NCBI GenBank assembly: GCA_947372465.1
Contig: CANBTT010000016.1
Location: 1 to 53,369, forward strand
DNA length: 53,369 nt
Source: Burkholderiales bacterium
Lineage (GTDB): Bacteria > Pseudomonadota > Gammaproteobacteria > Burkholderiales > Burkholderiaceae_C
Reading direction: 5' to 3'
Numbering within the stretch: the stretch's first letter is position 1; every line of letters starts with the position of its first letter. The notes beneath the pieces were generated by a model. That model searched no databases and was not told the origin of the DNA. It was given only the letters and a program-made list of their open reading frames with translations. Below are positions 52,461 through 53,369 of the stretch, piece after piece. The position numbers and the translations under genes are program-made.

Positions 52461-52970
52461 TCAAACATCTTGAAGCGCGAGTTGCATCAAAACAATGTCC
52501 AGGCGTGTACCCTGTTTTTTGCCCACCTTTTTGAGGATCCCACAGTGCGCAAACCCCAAGCTCGCGTGCAGTGCAATGGAGCCTTGATTGTTGGCATCCC
52601 CGATCACGGCAAGGAGTTGTTCAAAACCAAGTGTTTTGCATTGCTTGATCAAGGCGCCCAAGAGCGCTTTGCCAATGCCTTGGTGGAGATGATCCGGATG
52701 GATGTAAATCGAGTCCTCTAGTGTGGACTGAAAAGCCTCCTTCTTTCTGAAGTCGCTTGCATAGCAAAATCCCAGCACTTTTTGAGTACTATTTTCTACG
52801 CTCACCAACCAAGGATGTTGCATGGCTTGCAGTTCGTGCCATTTTTGCTGCATTTCTAAAGCACTGGGGGGCGTGATGTGAAAACTACCGGTCCCTGTTT
52901 GGATGTGGTGTGCAAAAATGCGCGTGATTTCAGGAATATGTTCAAGTGAGGCGGGTTTTATTTGTAACAT
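52461..52970 (-). CDS. GNAT family N-acetyltransferase (phosphinothricin acetyltransferase-like)
   Basis: A 169-residue acetyl-CoA-dependent acetyltransferase. It has ITRIFAHHIQTGTGSFHITPP, VLGFCYASDFRKKEAFQSTLEDSIYIHPDHLHQGIGKALLGALI in parts, and LLAVIGDANNQGSIALHASLGF, the marks of the phosphinothricin/methionine sulfoximine acetyltransferase group. The acetyl-CoA loop is HQGIGKALL. The natural substrate is probably a small amino-acid-like compound. Its start overlaps the -35 of the rpsP promoter on the opposite strand. Confidence 0.87.
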   Translation of the reverse strand: MLQIKPASLEHIPEITRIFAHHIQTGTGSFHITPPSALEMQQKWHELQAMQHPWLVSVENSTQKVLGFCYASDFRKKEAFQSTLEDSIYIHPDHLHQGIGKALLGALIKQCKTLGFEQLLAVIGDANNQGSIALHASLGFAHCGILKKVGKKQGTRLDIVLMQLALQDV

Positions 52971-52990
52971 GCGCGTGAATAGGTTAGAAT
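52962..52990 (+). promoter_or_regulatory. Sigma-70 promoter of rpsP
   Basis: TTGTAA at 52962-52967 as -35 and TAGAAT at 52985-52990 as -10 are separated by 17 bases. Transcription would start near 52997 and give a leader of about 79 bases before rpsP. The leader contains a small GTTGA/TCAAC hairpin and a ribosome site AAGGA at 53063-53067. Confidence 0.75.
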
Positions 52991-53075
52991 CATCGGTTTT
53001 CAGCGTGTCGCTGGCCGGGTGGCCATGTCGCGTGTCTCAACGTTGAAAAACTCAACCACCCGAAGGATATCAATT

Positions 53076-53327
53076 ATGGTCGTCATTCGACTCTCTAGAG
53101 GCGGCTCAAAAGCTCGTCCATTCTTTAACATTGTCGTGGCCGACAAGCGTTTGCGTCGTGATGGACGCTTCATTGAGCGCATTGGCTTTTACAACCCCAT
53201 CGCCAGAGGCGCAGAGGAGAGCATTCGCATTGCTCAAGACCGCCTGACGCATTGGAGAAGTGTTGGCGCGCAAGCCTCACCAACCGTTGAGCGTTTGATC
53301 AAACAAGCTGCCGCTAAAACAGTTTAA
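53076..53327 (+). CDS. rpsP: 30S ribosomal protein S16
   Basis: An 83-residue ribosomal protein. It begins [25 protein letters not shown] in pieces, with [17 protein letters not shown] and the C-terminal [19 protein letters not shown]. All are standard S16 segments. AAGGA lies 8 bases before the ATG. In Burkholderiales rimM, trmD and rplS usually follow, outside this window. It is driven by the promoter just upstream. Confidence 0.97.
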   Translation: MVVIRLSRGGSKARPFFNIVVADKRLRRDGRFIERIGFYNPIARGAEESIRIAQDRLTHWRSVGAQASPTVERLIKQAAAKTV

Positions 53328-53369
53328 GCACGCATCTCGTCTCATGCTCCCTTTCATCGAGCCCGCTGA

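Noticed and set aside
1-53369. CRISPR arrays, tRNA or rRNA genes, insertion sequences, prophage
   Set aside because: No spaced repeats, cloverleaf-like intergenic sequence, transposase or phage protein was seen; every long stretch is explained by ordinary genes.

Overview
The window looks like chromosomal DNA of a betaproteobacterium of the order Burkholderiales, most like the Comamonadaceae. The evidence is the cbb3 cluster order (ccoI-S-N-O-Q-P-G-fixH), the neighbourhood argD-argF / DUF3579-rpsT-murJ, the run purM-perM-hda-HAD-pcnB-folK, and the family-level sequence of most proteins. Base composition looks moderate (roughly half G+C by eye), lower than many members of that family. Genes are tightly packed, and no stretch above 300 bases lacks a gene. 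I saw no tRNA, rRNA, CRISPR array, insertion sequence or phage gene. Several genes start with TTG or GTG.

Layout. 1-2.3 kb: the end of a tripartite TRAP carboxylate importer (dctP partial, dctQ, dctM), closed by an intrinsic terminator. 2.4-4.6 kb: feoAB ferrous iron uptake on the minus strand behind a clear Fur box. 4.6-14.6 kb: a microaerobic respiration block with a TauE/SafE-like membrane protein, an FNR-type oxygen sensor, and the whole cbb3 cytochrome oxidase cluster with its assembly genes. It includes two 45-residue proteins, CcoQ and CcoS. FNR boxes lie ahead of ccoN and ahead of a universal stress protein gene, each at class II spacing from a plausible -10 element. 14.6-21 kb: selD, an rsuA-type pseudouridine synthase, a three-gene operon (YncE-like propeller, NodB-type deacetylase, sterol-desaturase-family hydroxylase) and an MFS exporter.

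21-40 kb is a purine catabolism island. An NMT1/SsuA-type ABC importer and an unusual M20 metallohydrolase lie next to a uraD-allantoate amidohydrolase fusion and puuE on the minus strand. Divergent from these are uraH, xdhA, xdhB, xdhC and puuD. An 8-oxoguanine deaminase, a glycerate kinase (MOFRL family), an adenine deaminase and a FAD monooxygenase follow. Together they can take adenine, hypoxanthine, xanthine and 8-oxoguanine to urate. Urate is then oxidised by the membrane cytochrome c enzyme PuuD to 5-hydroxyisourate, which passes through OHCU and allantoin to allantoate and beyond. No ureidoglycolate lyase or glyoxylate carboligase is present, but a glycerate kinase that would serve the glyoxylate branch is.

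40-53.4 kb is housekeeping: argF and argD with a YkgJ-type gene, DUF3579, rpsT, murJ, a SirB1-family gene, purM, perM, hda, a HAD-IB phosphatase, pcnB, folK, a TM2-domain protein, a GNAT acetyltransferase, and rpsP behind a well-formed sigma-70 promoter.

Functionally, the respiratory block (oxygen sensing, iron supply, high-affinity oxidase) and the purine island share one possible link. PuuD passes electrons from urate through its own c-type haem domain, and a cbb3 oxidase is a natural terminal acceptor. That link is inference. All identifications rest on reading motifs and recalling families; no database search was run.
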